Assembly: GCF_008364795.1 (NCBI RefSeq)
Contig: NZ_VTTM01000003.1
Span: 124,001-188,000, forward strand
DNA length: 64,000 nt
Source of the DNA: Azospirillum oryzae
Lineage (GTDB): Bacteria > Pseudomonadota > Alphaproteobacteria > Azospirillales > Azospirillaceae
Direction of reading: 5' to 3'
The notes beneath the pieces were generated by a model. That model saw only the letters and a list, made by a program, of their open reading frames with translations, was not told the origin of the DNA and did no database searches. This document shows, one piece after another, positions 17,319-25,944 of the stretch. The stretch's first letter is position 1. Every line of letters begins with the position of its first letter. The translations under genes were made by a program, and so were the position numbers.

Positions 17319-17681
17319 ATGACCATCCGCCGCGAACAGCTTGAGGCCGGATATCCGGACCTGTCGGATGTCGTCGATGTCGCCGCCATCCCCTTTGCGC
17401 CCATCCATCCCGGTGAAATCCTGCGGGAGGAATTCCTGGCGCCGAAGGGGATTTCCGCCTACCGCCTTGCCAAGGACATCGGCGTTCCCCTTACCAGGAT
17501 CACGGCGATCCTGGAAGGCAAGCGCGCCATCACCGCCGACACCGCCTTGCGCCTCTCGCGCTACTTCCGCATGTCCGAAGGGTTTTGGGCCAGTCTTCAA
17601 GCCCATTACGACATCGAGGTCGCCAAACGCGCGCTCGGCGACCGGCTCGATACCGAAGTGAAAGCTTTGGAAGCCGCCTGA
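17319..17681 (+). CDS. higA: HigA-type XRE antitoxin
   Basis: A 120-aa protein with a helix-turn-helix domain: HPGEILREEFLAPKGISAYR, LAKDIGVPLTRITAILEGKR and TADTALRLSRYF form the XRE fold typical of HigA/VapI antitoxins. It should bind HigB and repress the shared promoter at the 16962-16998 palindrome. RBS GAGAGGA precedes the ATG. The length is about 20 residues above the commonest HigA, from an N-terminal extension. Confidence 0.92.
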   Translation: MTIRREQLEAGYPDLSDVVDVAAIPFAPIHPGEILREEFLAPKGISAYRLAKDIGVPLTRITAILEGKRAITADTALRLSRYFRMSEGFWASLQAHYDIEVAKRALGDRLDTEVKALEAA

Positions 17682-17696
17682 CGGCCATTCCTCCCA

Positions 17697-18281
17697 TCAG
17701 CGCCGCTGCACTTCCGCGCAGACGCCCTCCGCCCCGTCCGGTGCCTCAACCAGCGCCGCCATACCGCGCAGAAGCAGGCTGTGGCCGGCGGGAACCGGCA
17801 GCGCCTCGCCACCGTCCGGCATGACGGTCAGGGTTCCGGCCAGCGCATGGACCAGCAGCACGTCGCCGGCGACCCGGTGGCCGGCCTGTCCCGCCAGCAG
17901 CGTCAGGGTGCCGGTTGCCGACGCGCGGTCGAGCATCAGGTTCACGTCGCGGATCGGGCCGGCGGTCGGTTCGCACCAGACCGGCGCTTCGCCGGCGAAG
18001 GCGAAGGCGGGATCCAGGCGGCGGCGTTCGACCGGCGGGGCGCCATCGACCGACAGGCGCATGCCGTCGCCCTCCACCACCGCGATCAGCCGGTCATAGC
18101 CGGGAAAGGCGGAAAAGGGGCCGGGTTCGACCACGTCGGCGATGCTGACGCGCCAGACGAATCGCCCGTCGGCGGCCGGTTCCACCGCCAGTTCGGTGGT
18201 GACGCCGCCGCCATTCTTCCAGGGAACGCGGCGATGGTCCGCCGGGGTCAGGCGCGTGATGGACGGGTCTTTGGACTGCAA
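17697..18281 (-). CDS. hutD: HutD/Ves family cupin-like protein
   Basis: A 194-aa bicupin-like protein. The N-terminal ADHRRVPWKNGGGVTTELAV, RVSIADVVEPGPFSAFPGYD and LIAVVEGDGMRL blocks are the HutD/Ves (DUF886) signature. HutD relatives are linked to histidine use; E. coli Ves is cold-linked. No other hut gene is next to it, so a histidine role is not supported by context. Its end is 15 bases from the convergent higA stop. Confidence 0.87.
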   Translation of the reverse strand: MQSKDPSITRLTPADHRRVPWKNGGGVTTELAVEPAADGRFVWRVSIADVVEPGPFSAFPGYDRLIAVVEGDGMRLSVDGAPPVERRRLDPAFAFAGEAPVWCEPTAGPIRDVNLMLDRASATGTLTLLAGQAGHRVAGDVLLVHALAGTLTVMPDGGEALPVPAGHSLLLRGMAALVEAPDGAEGVCAEVQRR

Positions 18282-18339
18282 GGGTCTGCTCCGGAACGGA
18301 TCGGCTCCGCCCGGTCATAGCACAGCCGACAGCCCGGCT

Positions 18340-19038
18340 TCACACGAACAGGCTGAAGCTGCCCATCAGTTTCTGCGTGCCCGTCTGGCCGGTGGGGATG
18401 GAATTCATGCTGCCGATGGCCTGATTCAGACCATCGAGCGTCGCCTGCTGGCCGGTGGTGAGCGCCAGGCCGGTGTCGCCCTTGGCCGGCGGCTTGGCCA
18501 CGGTGTCGTAATCCTGGCTGTAATTGCCCATGACCAGCTGCAGCGCGTAATTCTTGGGGTCCTTGTCGGACTGGCCCTTGTCGCGGGTCACGCGCAGGGT
18601 GTAGTCGCCCTTGTCGATCGACAGATTGCCGGCCTGCAGCTTCCTGAAGGCGGTATAATTGTCGCCGGCCTTCGGGTCGCTGTCGGCCATCACCCGGCCA
18701 AGCCGGTTCATCAGCTGGACATGCACACCGTCGTCGCCGACCTGCCCCATGGTCAGCTCGCCCTTGGTGACGACCTTGAACTTGTAGAAATCCACCTTGT
18801 CGTTCGCCGACATCGTGCTGGCGACGTTCAGGCGGGTGGTGTTCTTGGAAATCACGCCGATGTCGGTCGCGCCGCCACTGGTGTTCAGCGCCGACTTCCT
18901 CACCGTCTTGGAGTATTCCTTGACCTCGCCGACCGCCTGATTGCTCTGCGATTTCTTGATCGCCTCGACCGCATTGTTGATCGAGGCGTTGAGGCTGGAC
19001 ACCAGGGAGTTGACGCTTGAGAGAGCATCATCCGCCAT
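18340..19038 (-). CDS. Uncharacterised protein with PPC-like beta-sandwich
   Basis: Not recognised; 232 aa with no signal peptide. Residues 1-60 are Ser/Asn-rich and look coiled (SSLNASINNAVEAIKKSQSN). Residues about 70-165 resemble a bacterial pre-peptidase C-terminal domain: a DKVDFYKFKVVTKGELTM strand pair, then HVQLMNRLGRVMADSD and GDYTLRVTRDKG. Such domains occur in secreted proteins, including type I secretion substrates, but no secretion genes are nearby. Codon use looks less GC-extreme than in the neighbours (many AAG/AAC residues), which may hint at separate ancestry. Confidence 0.6.
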   Translation of the reverse strand: MADDALSSVNSLVSSLNASINNAVEAIKKSQSNQAVGEVKEYSKTVRKSALNTSGGATDIGVISKNTTRLNVASTMSANDKVDFYKFKVVTKGELTMGQVGDDGVHVQLMNRLGRVMADSDPKAGDNYTAFRKLQAGNLSIDKGDYTLRVTRDKGQSDKDPKNYALQLVMGNYSQDYDTVAKPPAKGDTGLALTTGQQATLDGLNQAIGSMNSIPTGQTGTQKLMGSFSLFV

Positions 19039-19277
19039 GATCAGTCATCCTTCTTCCGATCCGATCCCCGCGCCCGAAACCAAGTCCGAAAACCCGATCC
19101 GAACGCCGTTCGAGGAGCACCAAACAAGAGGTACGGCCGGCTGAGCCGTAACCCGGACACGTCTGCCCTAAGGGAGTATACGACAACAGCCGGCGGAACA
19201 TAGGCAGGATTCGTGATTTTTTTGGTCGAAAGTCCGGATGCGGGACCTGCACGCCACGGTCGGCGGCCCCATCCGGC

Positions 19278-19466
19278 TCAGGACCGCGGTTTTTCCCCCT
19301 GGTCCGGCAGCGACTCCGACCGGGTGCTTCCGGCCGTTGCGGCCAGGGCTGCCGGCTGCGGGGACGACTCGGCGGCCCCCGATGCGGCGGAGTCTTCTGC
19401 GATCAGATCGGCGATCGGGCAGTGGGGCGGCTGGGTGGGGCCGGTGACGACATCGAAATCGAACAT
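19278..19466 (-). CDS. Small hypothetical protein, 62 aa
   Basis: A short frame starting MFDFDVVTGPTQPPHCPIAD, preceded by a good ribosome-binding site on the minus strand (AGAGAGG, about 5 bases before the ATG). The first 25 residues look well defined; the rest is Ala/Ser/Pro-rich and low complexity. No family is recognised. A short leader-like segment with a single Cys and no membrane helix leaves a peptide precursor or a small regulatory protein as options. It lies upstream of, and on the same strand as, the PPC-like gene, 239 bases away. Confidence 0.4.
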   Translation of the reverse strand: MFDFDVVTGPTQPPHCPIADLIAEDSAASGAAESSPQPAALAATAGSTRSESLPDQGEKPRS

Positions 19467-19561
19467 GACAACCTCTCTTGCGGATGGTGAGGCCGCCCGG
19501 GTCGCCCGTGTTCGGATTTTCAGGATGTGAGGCCCATCAAGGGCCGGGGTCACAAACACGA

Positions 19562-19590
19562 AAGCCGCCGCGGGTCGGTCCGGGCGGCTT
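19562..19590 (-). terminator. Terminator-like hairpin downstream of the BrkB gene
   Basis: AAGCCGCC (19562-19569) pairs perfectly with GGCGGCTT (19583-19590). On the minus strand the stem is followed by TTCGTGTTT. It lies 169 bases beyond the BrkB stop and before the small 62-aa frame. Confidence 0.6.
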
Positions 19591-19758
19591 CGGGAGTGAG
19601 CGACAGATGCGCGTTCCTAGGCCGCCGAACGAAACCAGCGGCCAAAATATCGGGAACGTCCAATGGACGTGATGGAAAGCGTCTGTTGCATGGGGGCGAC
19701 CATAACGCGCGGTTGCCGCTTCGCCAAGGAGGATTTTTGCCAAGGGATATTTTGCCGG

Positions 19759-20796
19759 TCAGCCCGCCTTCCGCTCGCCCACCGTGTCGGCGACATAGGC
19801 GTCGCGCCGGCCCATCGGACGGGCGGAGCGGCCGTCGCGGGCGGTGGTGTCGCGGGCGGTCTGGTGCTCGATCTCCGCGTTCAGCTCCGCCCCCATCAGC
19901 ACGACGTAGGAGGTCAGGTTGAACCACAGCAGCAGGATCACGACGGCGCCGACCGAGCCGTAGGTCTCGTTGTAGCTGCCGAAATTCGACACATAGATCG
20001 AGAAGCCCAGCGACCCCAGCAGCCAGACCACGGTCGCCACCGCCGATCCCCAGCTGACCCAGCGCCATTGCGGCTCGCGGCGGTCGGGGGCGTAGCGGTA
20101 GAAGACGGCCAGCGCCAGCACAATCGTCACCGCCAGGATCGGCCAGCGGGCGAGGCTGGCGATCCAGCCGATCGGCGTGTCCTTCAGCCCGATGATGTTG
20201 ATGGCGGCCGGAACGGCGACGATCATCGCCATGGCGAGAATGACGAACAGCAGGCCCGCCACCGTCAGCCCCATCGACAGCATTGCCAGCTTGATGAAGC
20301 CGCGCGTTTCCTTCTCGCCATAGGCGATGTTGAGCGCGGACACCATCGAATTGGTCCCGCGCGAGGCGCTCCACAACGTCAGCAGCAGGCCGAAGATCAG
20401 GCCGAAGCCCAGCCCCTGCGACGGGGTGGTCGCCACCTTGCGCGCCTGGTCGCTGACGATGGACAGCGCCTCCGGCGGCAGCAGGCTGCCCAGCTGGTTC
20501 AGCTGGTTCTCGATCATCGCCGGGTCGGCGACGAGGCCGTAGATCGACACCAGCGCCGCAACGGCGGGGAAGATGGCGAGCAGGGCGTAATAGGCGACGC
20601 CGGCCGCCAGCATCGACACGTTGTCCTTGCTCTGCTCATCCCACACCCGCAGCAGGATGTCCTTCCACCCCTTCTTGGGGATGTCCGACGGGCTGTCCGC
20701 CGACCGGCCGCGGCCGTCCCCGCTGCCGTCATTCGCGGCGCGTCCGCCCGCGCCGTTCCGGTGCTCATAGTAATGGCGTCGGCTCAGCCCCAGCAT
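19759..20796 (-). CDS. YihY/BrkB family inner-membrane protein
   Basis: Membrane protein of 345 aa with about six helices. A basic, Gly-rich N-terminus is followed by the family core: DNVSMLAAGVAYYALLAIFP, LWSASRGTNSMVSALNIAYGE, and LLWFNLTSYVVLMGAELNAE near the C-terminus. Once linked to ribonuclease BN by mistake, the family has no agreed function. It starts 12 bases after the DUF3618 gene stop, so the two are co-transcribed; both look like envelope or stress-related proteins. Confidence 0.92.
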   Translation of the reverse strand: MLGLSRRHYYEHRNGAGGRAANDGSGDGRGRSADSPSDIPKKGWKDILLRVWDEQSKDNVSMLAAGVAYYALLAIFPAVAALVSIYGLVADPAMIENQLNQLGSLLPPEALSIVSDQARKVATTPSQGLGFGLIFGLLLTLWSASRGTNSMVSALNIAYGEKETRGFIKLAMLSMGLTVAGLLFVILAMAMIVAVPAAINIIGLKDTPIGWIASLARWPILAVTIVLALAVFYRYAPDRREPQWRWVSWGSAVATVVWLLGSLGFSIYVSNFGSYNETYGSVGAVVILLLWFNLTSYVVLMGAELNAEIEHQTARDTTARDGRSARPMGRRDAYVADTVGERKAG

Positions 20797-20808
20797 GCCC
20801 CGCCCTCC

Positions 20809-21648
20809 TCAGACCACGGCTTCGCGCAGCGCGCCGACGCGATGGCGCGCCGTTTCGATGGCGTGGAACTGGGCGCCGATGACGACCTGCAGATGGTCGT
20901 CCGGCGCATCGCGCAGGGCGTCGCGGAACAGCGACAGCGTGCCGTCCAGCCCGCCCTCCAGCCGGGCCAGCAGGTCGCCGCGCGCCCCCGGCCCGCCGGC
21001 CCCGGCCATCACGCTGCGCGCGCTGACCTCGGCCAGTCCATGCATGGGCGACCAGACGCGCCCCCCATCCCCGGCGGTTTCGATCCAACCGCCGCCGGTG
21101 CGCAGTTCGGCGTCCAGCGCCATCGCGCTGCGGTCGAGCTGGTCGGCCAGATCCTCCAGACGGGCGGACAGGGCCGTATCGGCGATGGTCATGTCGGCGC
21201 GGCGGAAGGCTTCCGAGCCGTCGCGGCAGGCGGCGATCAGGTCGGTCAACAGATGCCGGCTGTGCGGGTCGAGGTGCCGGCCATGGGGATCGTAATCGTC
21301 GAACCCGGTGGTCGCTTCCGGTGTGCGGGCGACCGCCACGGCAAGCCAGAGGGCGCCGACGCCCATCAGCGCCACCGGGATCGGGTTGGCGCGCACCGCG
21401 CGGGCGATGCGGCCGGACAGGCCGTCGCCGCCGCCCTGGATCACGTCGCGTACTACCTGCACCACGCCGCCGGACATCTGGCCGGGCGACAGGCGGAACT
21501 CGATCTCGTCGATCACCGAGTCCATGCGGGCGCGGATCGACTGGATCTCGTGCTCGATCTCTTCCGGCCGGCGGCCCTGGGGGGAGGTGGCTGTGGCGGC
21601 CGCATCGGACGGAGCGGCGGACGGAATGGCGTCGTTGTGATGGGTCAT
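20809..21648 (-). CDS. DUF3618 domain protein
   Basis: A 279-aa protein. After a disordered N-terminus, RRPEEIEHEIQSIRARMDSV and IDEIEFRLSPGQ form the DUF3618 signature (a Glu/Arg-rich helical segment). A single membrane helix follows (NPIPVALMGVGALWLAVAVA). The C-terminal 170 residues are helical and His/Asp-rich, and could be a ferritin-like or DUF2383-type four-helix bundle. Partners of this family often sit with membrane-associated YihY and phage-holin-like proteins, as here. Start ATG at 21648. Confidence 0.8.
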   Translation of the reverse strand: MTHHNDAIPSAAPSDAAATATSPQGRRPEEIEHEIQSIRARMDSVIDEIEFRLSPGQMSGGVVQVVRDVIQGGGDGLSGRIARAVRANPIPVALMGVGALWLAVAVARTPEATTGFDDYDPHGRHLDPHSRHLLTDLIAACRDGSEAFRRADMTIADTALSARLEDLADQLDRSAMALDAELRTGGGWIETAGDGGRVWSPMHGLAEVSARSVMAGAGGPGARGDLLARLEGGLDGTLSLFRDALRDAPDDHLQVVIGAQFHAIETARHRVGALREAVV

Positions 21649-21746
21649 GCCGGGCGTCTCCTGTGGGGGCTGCCGGCTTGCAACACCAGGAGACGCCGAT
21701 TGTTCCGGCCGCGCCGGCCCGGACCCCACCCGGTCAGCCCGCCAGA

Positions 21747-22388
21747 TCAGGTCACATGCTGGGCGAAGGCCATGACCTCCATGCTGCCCTGCCAGATCAT
21801 GCGGACGGCGACATAGACGATGACCGCCAGCCCCAGATAGGCGATCCAGTGGAAGCGGTTCAGCAGCCGCGCGATCACCGTCGCCGCGGCGCCCATCAGC
21901 GCCACCGACAGCAGAAGGCCGATGGCCAGCACCCACAGATGCTCGCGCGCCGCGCCCGCCACTGCCAGCACATTGTCGAGCGACATCGACACGTCGGCGA
22001 CGATCACCTCCCAGATGGCGGTGCTCACCGCCTTGCCGCCCCCGGCGGGTGCGGCGGCATCGTCGCCGTCCTCGCCCATCAGGGCGGCGGCCTCCGCCTC
22101 CTCTCGCTGGCTGCGCAGTTCACGGAACAGCTTCCAGCACACCCACAGCAGCAGCAATCCGCCGGCCAGCGTCAGCCCGATGATGTCCATCAGCCGGGTC
22201 GCCGCCAGCGCGAAGCCGATGCGCAGGACCACCGCGGCGGCGATGCCCCAGAAGATCACGCGGGCGCGATTCTCCCGCGCCACCCCGGCGGCGGCCATGC
22301 CGACGACGATGGCGTTGTCACCAGCCAGCACCAGGTCGATGAACACCACCTGGGCAAGCGCGATCAATTCCGGAATCAGCGAGTCCAC
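21747..22388 (-). CDS. TerC/YjbE family integral membrane protein
   Basis: Membrane protein of 213 aa with seven hydrophobic helices. VVFIDLVLAGDNAIVVGMAA near the N-terminus and VIVADVSMSLDNVLAVAGAA in the middle are the paired acidic TerC motifs, likely metal-binding. Relatives export manganese or other divalent metals, often on metallation of secreted enzymes. The 219-base upstream gap has a GCGGGC/GCCCGC hairpin near 22422-22441 but I could not match it to the yybP-ykoY manganese riboswitch. Confidence 0.9.
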   Translation of the reverse strand: MDSLIPELIALAQVVFIDLVLAGDNAIVVGMAAAGVARENRARVIFWGIAAAVVLRIGFALAATRLMDIIGLTLAGGLLLLWVCWKLFRELRSQREEAEAAALMGEDGDDAAAPAGGGKAVSTAIWEVIVADVSMSLDNVLAVAGAAREHLWVLAIGLLLSVALMGAAATVIARLLNRFHWIAYLGLAVIVYVAVRMIWQGSMEVMAFAQHVT

Positions 22389-22548
22389 GGTCTGTCCGTC
22401 GATTTTCAGTTGAGAAGATGCGGGCGTGGAAGGCCCGCCCTATAGCGCGTGAACACGCGGCGGCGCAACATTGTCTCCCGGTGCAGGTGGAAAAATGTCG
22501 CGGTACCGCATGGGTCGGCCGCTGAATGCGCGGCAAATGCACAGCAAA

Positions 22549-22576
22549 AAGGCCGGACGGTCTCCCGCCCGGCCTT
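22549..22576 (-). terminator. Rho-independent terminator of hupE
   Basis: AAGGCCGG (22549-22556) pairs with CCGGCCTT (22569-22576); on the minus strand a TTTTTGCTG tail follows. It lies 31 bases beyond the hupE stop. Confidence 0.85.
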
Positions 22577-22607
22577 CCTCATGAACTTGCGGTCGCAAGG
22601 CTCCGGA

Positions 22608-23222
22608 TCAGGCCAGCGCGGCCAGCGCCACGCCGCCCAAACCGACACCAGCCAGGCCGATGGCCGCACCCAGGCCGCGCAGGGCGAGGGCCGCCCCGGT
22701 CCCGCGGGCGATCCCGCGCAGCGACAGGGCCGCGGCGACGCCGGCGCCGTGCAGCAGCGCGGTCGCCAGCGCGAAGCCAAGACCATAGAGCAGCGGCTGC
22801 GCCGCCTCCGGCATCTCGGCGCCATGGGCATGGCCGTGGAACAGGGCGAACAGCGCCACCACCGCCATCGACAGCGACAGCGACAGGCGCGACTGCGCGG
22901 CGACCAGGGCGCCCAGCGCGATCACCGACCCGGCGATCCCCAGCTCCACCGCCGGCAGCGCGATGCCCGCCATGCCCAGCAGGCCGCCGCCGATCATGGC
23001 GGTGACGAAGGCGGCCGGCAGCGCCCACAGGGCGGCACCGCCGCGCTGCGCCGCCCACAGCCCGACCGCGACCATCGCCAGCAGATGGTCCCAGCCGCCG
23101 ACCGGATGCAGGAAGCCATGGACGAAGCCGGCGTCATGGGCACCGAAGGTGTGGGCGTCGGCGACCGCGGGCAGCACCAGCCCGGCCAGCAGCACGGCCG
23201 AGGCGAGGGGGAAACGTTTCAT
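22608..23222 (-). CDS. hupE: HupE/UreJ family nickel/cobalt permease-like protein
   Basis: A 204-aa membrane protein with a cleavable signal peptide (ending AVADAHTF) and six helices. The first-helix motif HPVGGWDHLLAMVAVGLWA and the FHGHAHGAEMP motif are His-rich family signatures that bind nickel. HupE supplies Ni to [NiFe] hydrogenase. It diverges from hupK-hypBCE with an FNR/FixK-type box between, so it should respond to low oxygen together with the maturation genes. Confidence 0.93.
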   Translation of the reverse strand: MKRFPLASAVLLAGLVLPAVADAHTFGAHDAGFVHGFLHPVGGWDHLLAMVAVGLWAAQRGGAALWALPAAFVTAMIGGGLLGMAGIALPAVELGIAGSVIALGALVAAQSRLSLSLSMAVVALFALFHGHAHGAEMPEAAQPLLYGLGFALATALLHGAGVAAALSLRGIARGTGAALALRGLGAAIGLAGVGLGGVALAALA

Positions 23223-23331
23223 GGACCAGTATCCTCTGAGGTCGTGTCGCGCTGTCGCGGCGAAGTGTAGCAGAAAGCGTCAGCCCGGCCATGGCCGGGA
23301 CAGCGGTTCCACCCCGCCGGACCTACGTCGT

Positions 23332-23345
23332 TTGACGCAGGTCAA
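23332..23345. promoter_or_regulatory. FNR/FixK-type box between hupE and hupK
   Basis: TTGAC-GCAG-GTCAA is a perfect inverted repeat that fits the consensus TTGAY-N4-RTCAA of FNR, FnrN and FixK activators. It lies 56 bases before the hupK ATG and 109 bases before the hupE ATG, so it could serve either or both. Microaerobic control is the inference. Confidence 0.75.
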
Positions 23346-23401
23346 TGTGTTGCACCCCCGATCCGTCACGATGCGCTTCCCCGTTGCCACAGGAATCCTC
23401 G

Positions 23402-24598
23402 ATGTCCGCAGCCACGCTTCCCGGAGAGGGTTCGGTATCCGTCCGGCTGTGGCTCGGCGGAGATGGGGATGGGGGCGGAAAAGACGGAATGACCATCCGC
23501 CGGGCCGAGGTCGCCACCCGCCGTCCGCGGGCCGTCGCCGCCCTGGTCGGCCGCAAGGCGGAGGAGGCTGTGCGGCTGGCTCCCCTGCTGTTCAGCCTGT
23601 GCGGCAGCGCCCAGGGGCTGGCCGTCGCCCGCGCCTGCGAGGCGGCGCTGGGCATCGATGCAAACAACCATGAGACCGCCCGCGCCCTGCTGACCGATGC
23701 GGAGGCGCTGGACAGCCATGGCTGGCAGGCAGTGGTCGAATGGCCGGCGCGCCTCGGCGCACCGCCCCGGCCGGCGGCCCTGCGCGATCTGCGGGCGGCG
23801 GTGTCCGCGGTCATGCCGGCGCTCTACCCGGCCAAGGACGGGCTGCGGCCCGGCGGCGGCGGGCTGCGGCCGGACACGGCGGCCCTGCGCGAGGCGCTGG
23901 CTCACATGGCCGGCTGGCTGGAGACGACCGTCTTCGCCGGCCCGACGCCGCAGGATGCCGACGACCTCGCCCGCTGGGCGGCAAGCGGCGGCAGCGACGC
24001 GGCGCGGCTTGCCGCCCGGCTGCTGTCGCCCGATCTGGCCGGCTGGGGTGCCTGCGGAACGCCGCTGCTGGCTGAGCGGTCGCCCGGCTGGTACGCGGCG
24101 GCGCTGAGCGGCGACCCGTCCTTCGCCGCCAATCCCCGCTACATGGATACCACTGCCCTGACCGGCCCGCTGGAGCGGCAGGCCGACCACCCGCTGGTCG
24201 TCTCGGTGACGGAGCGGTTCGGCGATGGGCTCGCCCGGCTGTTCGCGGCGCGTCTCGCCGATCTGGCGGAACTGCCGCGGCGGATGGAGGCGGCCATCGC
24301 GGACCTTGGCCCTGCCGAGCCCGCCGTTGCCGGATCGTTGGCTCCCGGCGAAGGCTGCGGCGTGGCGGAGACGGCGCGCGGGCGGCTGGCCCACTGGCTG
24401 CGGCTGGACGGCGATGGGCGGCTGGCCGACGCCCGCATGGTGGCGCCAACCGACTGGAACTTCGCCGCCGGCGGCCCGCTGGCGCGCGGGCTGGCGGGGG
24501 CCGCGGTGCGCGACCGCGACGACGCGGTGGACCGGGTGCGGCTGCTGGTCGCGATGCTGGACCCCTGCGTCGCCTGCGGCATAGAAGTACACGAATGA
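23402..24598 (+). CDS. hupK: HupK-like [NiFe]-hydrogenase maturation protein
   Basis: A 398-aa paralogue of the hydrogenase large subunit. The N-terminal metal-ligand motif is degenerate (LFSLCGSAQG keeps one Cys where true large subunits have RxCxxC), whereas the C-terminal DPCVACGIEVHE keeps DPCxxCxxH. The protein ends there with no cleaved tail. This pattern is known for HupK/HoxV, thought to scaffold the Fe(CN)2CO group before transfer to the large subunit. It is first in a run with hypB, hypC and hypE. Start ATG at 23402. Confidence 0.85.
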   Translation: MSAATLPGEGSVSVRLWLGGDGDGGGKDGMTIRRAEVATRRPRAVAALVGRKAEEAVRLAPLLFSLCGSAQGLAVARACEAALGIDANNHETARALLTDAEALDSHGWQAVVEWPARLGAPPRPAALRDLRAAVSAVMPALYPAKDGLRPGGGGLRPDTAALREALAHMAGWLETTVFAGPTPQDADDLARWAASGGSDAARLAARLLSPDLAGWGACGTPLLAERSPGWYAAALSGDPSFAANPRYMDTTALTGPLERQADHPLVVSVTERFGDGLARLFAARLADLAELPRRMEAAIADLGPAEPAVAGSLAPGEGCGVAETARGRLAHWLRLDGDGRLADARMVAPTDWNFAAGGPLARGLAGAAVRDRDDAVDRVRLLVAMLDPCVACGIEVHE

Positions 24599-24679
24599 CG
24601 AGCGCTTGCCCAAGCCTGCGGGCAGGCCGATGATGGGCAGGGCGGACGGATTGCGGATCGAAGAGCGGGAGAGCGCGTG

Positions 24680-25660
24680 ATGTGCACGGTTTGCGGATGC
24701 GGCGAGGGCGAGACCCGGATAGACGGCAAGGCCGCCGATGCCGGGCATGAGCATATCGGCCCCGACGGCAAGGTCTACCGCCACCGCCATGGCGAGGCGC
24801 ACCACCATGCCCATCACCACCATGACGACACCCACGAGCATGTCGCCCCCGACGGCACGGTGTTCCGCCACAGCCATGACGAGCATGGGCACCATCATCA
24901 CGATCACCACCGCCCCGACCGTGCCGACGCCATCGACGGCGGCGCCGCGCTGAACCAGCCGCGGCTGGTCACCATCGAACGCGATATCCTGGCGAAGAAC
25001 GACGGTCTGGCCGCGGTCAACCGCCGCCGCTTCGCCGAGCGCGGGGTGTTCGTGCTGAACCTGATGTCCAGCCCCGGATCGGGCAAGACCACCCTGCTGA
25101 CCCGCAGCCTGACCGACCTGAAGGGCCGTTTCCCCGTCGCGGTGATCGAGGGCGACCAGCAGACCAGCTTCGACGCCGACCGCATCCGCGCCACCGGCAC
25201 CCCGGCGGTACAGGTCAACACCGGCAAGGGCTGCCACCTCGACGCCTCCATGGTGGCGCAGGCCGCCGACAGGCTGGCGGCCGAGGGCCAGTTCGCCGAG
25301 GACGGCGTGCTGTTCGTCGAGAATGTCGGCAATCTGGTCTGTCCCGCCGGCTTCGACCTGGGCGAGACCCACCGCGTCGTCGTCCTGTCGGTGACGGAGG
25401 GGGAGGACAAGCCCCTGAAATACCCGGACATGTTCGTCCGCGCCGACCTGCTGGTCGTCAACAAGATCGACCTGCTGCCGCACCTGAGCTTCGACGTGGA
25501 GCGCATGATCGGCTACGCCCAGCGCCTGAACCCGTCGCTGGCGGTGATCCAGCTTTCGGCCACCACCGGCCAGGGGCTGGAGGAGTGGTACGACTGGATC
25601 GCCGACGGTCTGGCGGAGGCCCGCGCCTCCCACGCCGCCACCCATACTGCCGCCGTCTGA
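24680..25660 (+). CDS. hypB: Hydrogenase nickel-insertion GTPase HypB
   Basis: A 326-aa GTPase that delivers Ni to the hydrogenase large subunit. It has the N-terminal high-affinity Ni motif CTVCGCG, a His-rich stretch (about residues 22-78) that can store many Ni ions, the P-loop [23 protein letters not shown] for the internal metal site, and VNKIDLL for guanine recognition. The usual partner HypA is absent from this cluster. The gene lies 81 bases after hupK; GTG at 24677 directly before ATG 24680 is the alternative start. Confidence 0.96.
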   Translation: MCTVCGCGEGETRIDGKAADAGHEHIGPDGKVYRHRHGEAHHHAHHHHDDTHEHVAPDGTVFRHSHDEHGHHHHDHHRPDRADAIDGGAALNQPRLVTIERDILAKNDGLAAVNRRRFAERGVFVLNLMSSPGSGKTTLLTRSLTDLKGRFPVAVIEGDQQTSFDADRIRATGTPAVQVNTGKGCHLDASMVAQAADRLAAEGQFAEDGVLFVENVGNLVCPAGFDLGETHRVVVLSVTEGEDKPLKYPDMFVRADLLVVNKIDLLPHLSFDVERMIGYAQRLNPSLAVIQLSATTGQGLEEWYDWIADGLAEARASHAATHTAAV

Positions 25661-25676
25661 CCGGAGGACCACCGCC

Positions 25677-25901
25677 ATGTGCCTTGCCGTCCCCGCCCTG
25701 GTCACCGCCCTGCTGCCCGACGACCGCGCCACCGTCAGCCTGGGCGGCGTCACCTCCACCTGCTCGCTGGAGCTGGTGGAGGATGTCGCCGTCGGTGACT
25801 ATGTGATCCTCCATGTCGGCTACGCCCTGTCCCGCCTGGATGCCGAGGAGGCCGAGCGAACGCTCGCTCTGCTGGCCGAAGTCGCCGACGCCGCGGCCTG
25901 A
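25677..25901 (+). CDS. hypC: Hydrogenase assembly chaperone HypC
   Basis: A 74-aa chaperone with the essential N-terminal Cys (MCLAVPALV) that binds the Fe precursor and the HypD or large-subunit partner. VAVGDYVILHVGYALSRLD is the conserved second half. It sits 16 bases after hypB with GGAGG before the ATG. Confidence 0.93.
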   Translation: MCLAVPALVTALLPDDRATVSLGGVTSTCSLELVEDVAVGDYVILHVGYALSRLDAEEAERTLALLAEVADAAA

Positions 25902-25944
25902 CGTCCCTCCCCCCACACACCCGCCGACCACCCGGACCCCCGCC

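Noticed and set aside
22389-22607. yybP-ykoY manganese riboswitch before the TerC-type gene
   Set aside because: A hairpin is present, but the conserved riboswitch bases are not recognisable.
23366-25759. Long minus-strand frame over hupK-hypB
   Set aside because: Shadow of two well-defined genes.
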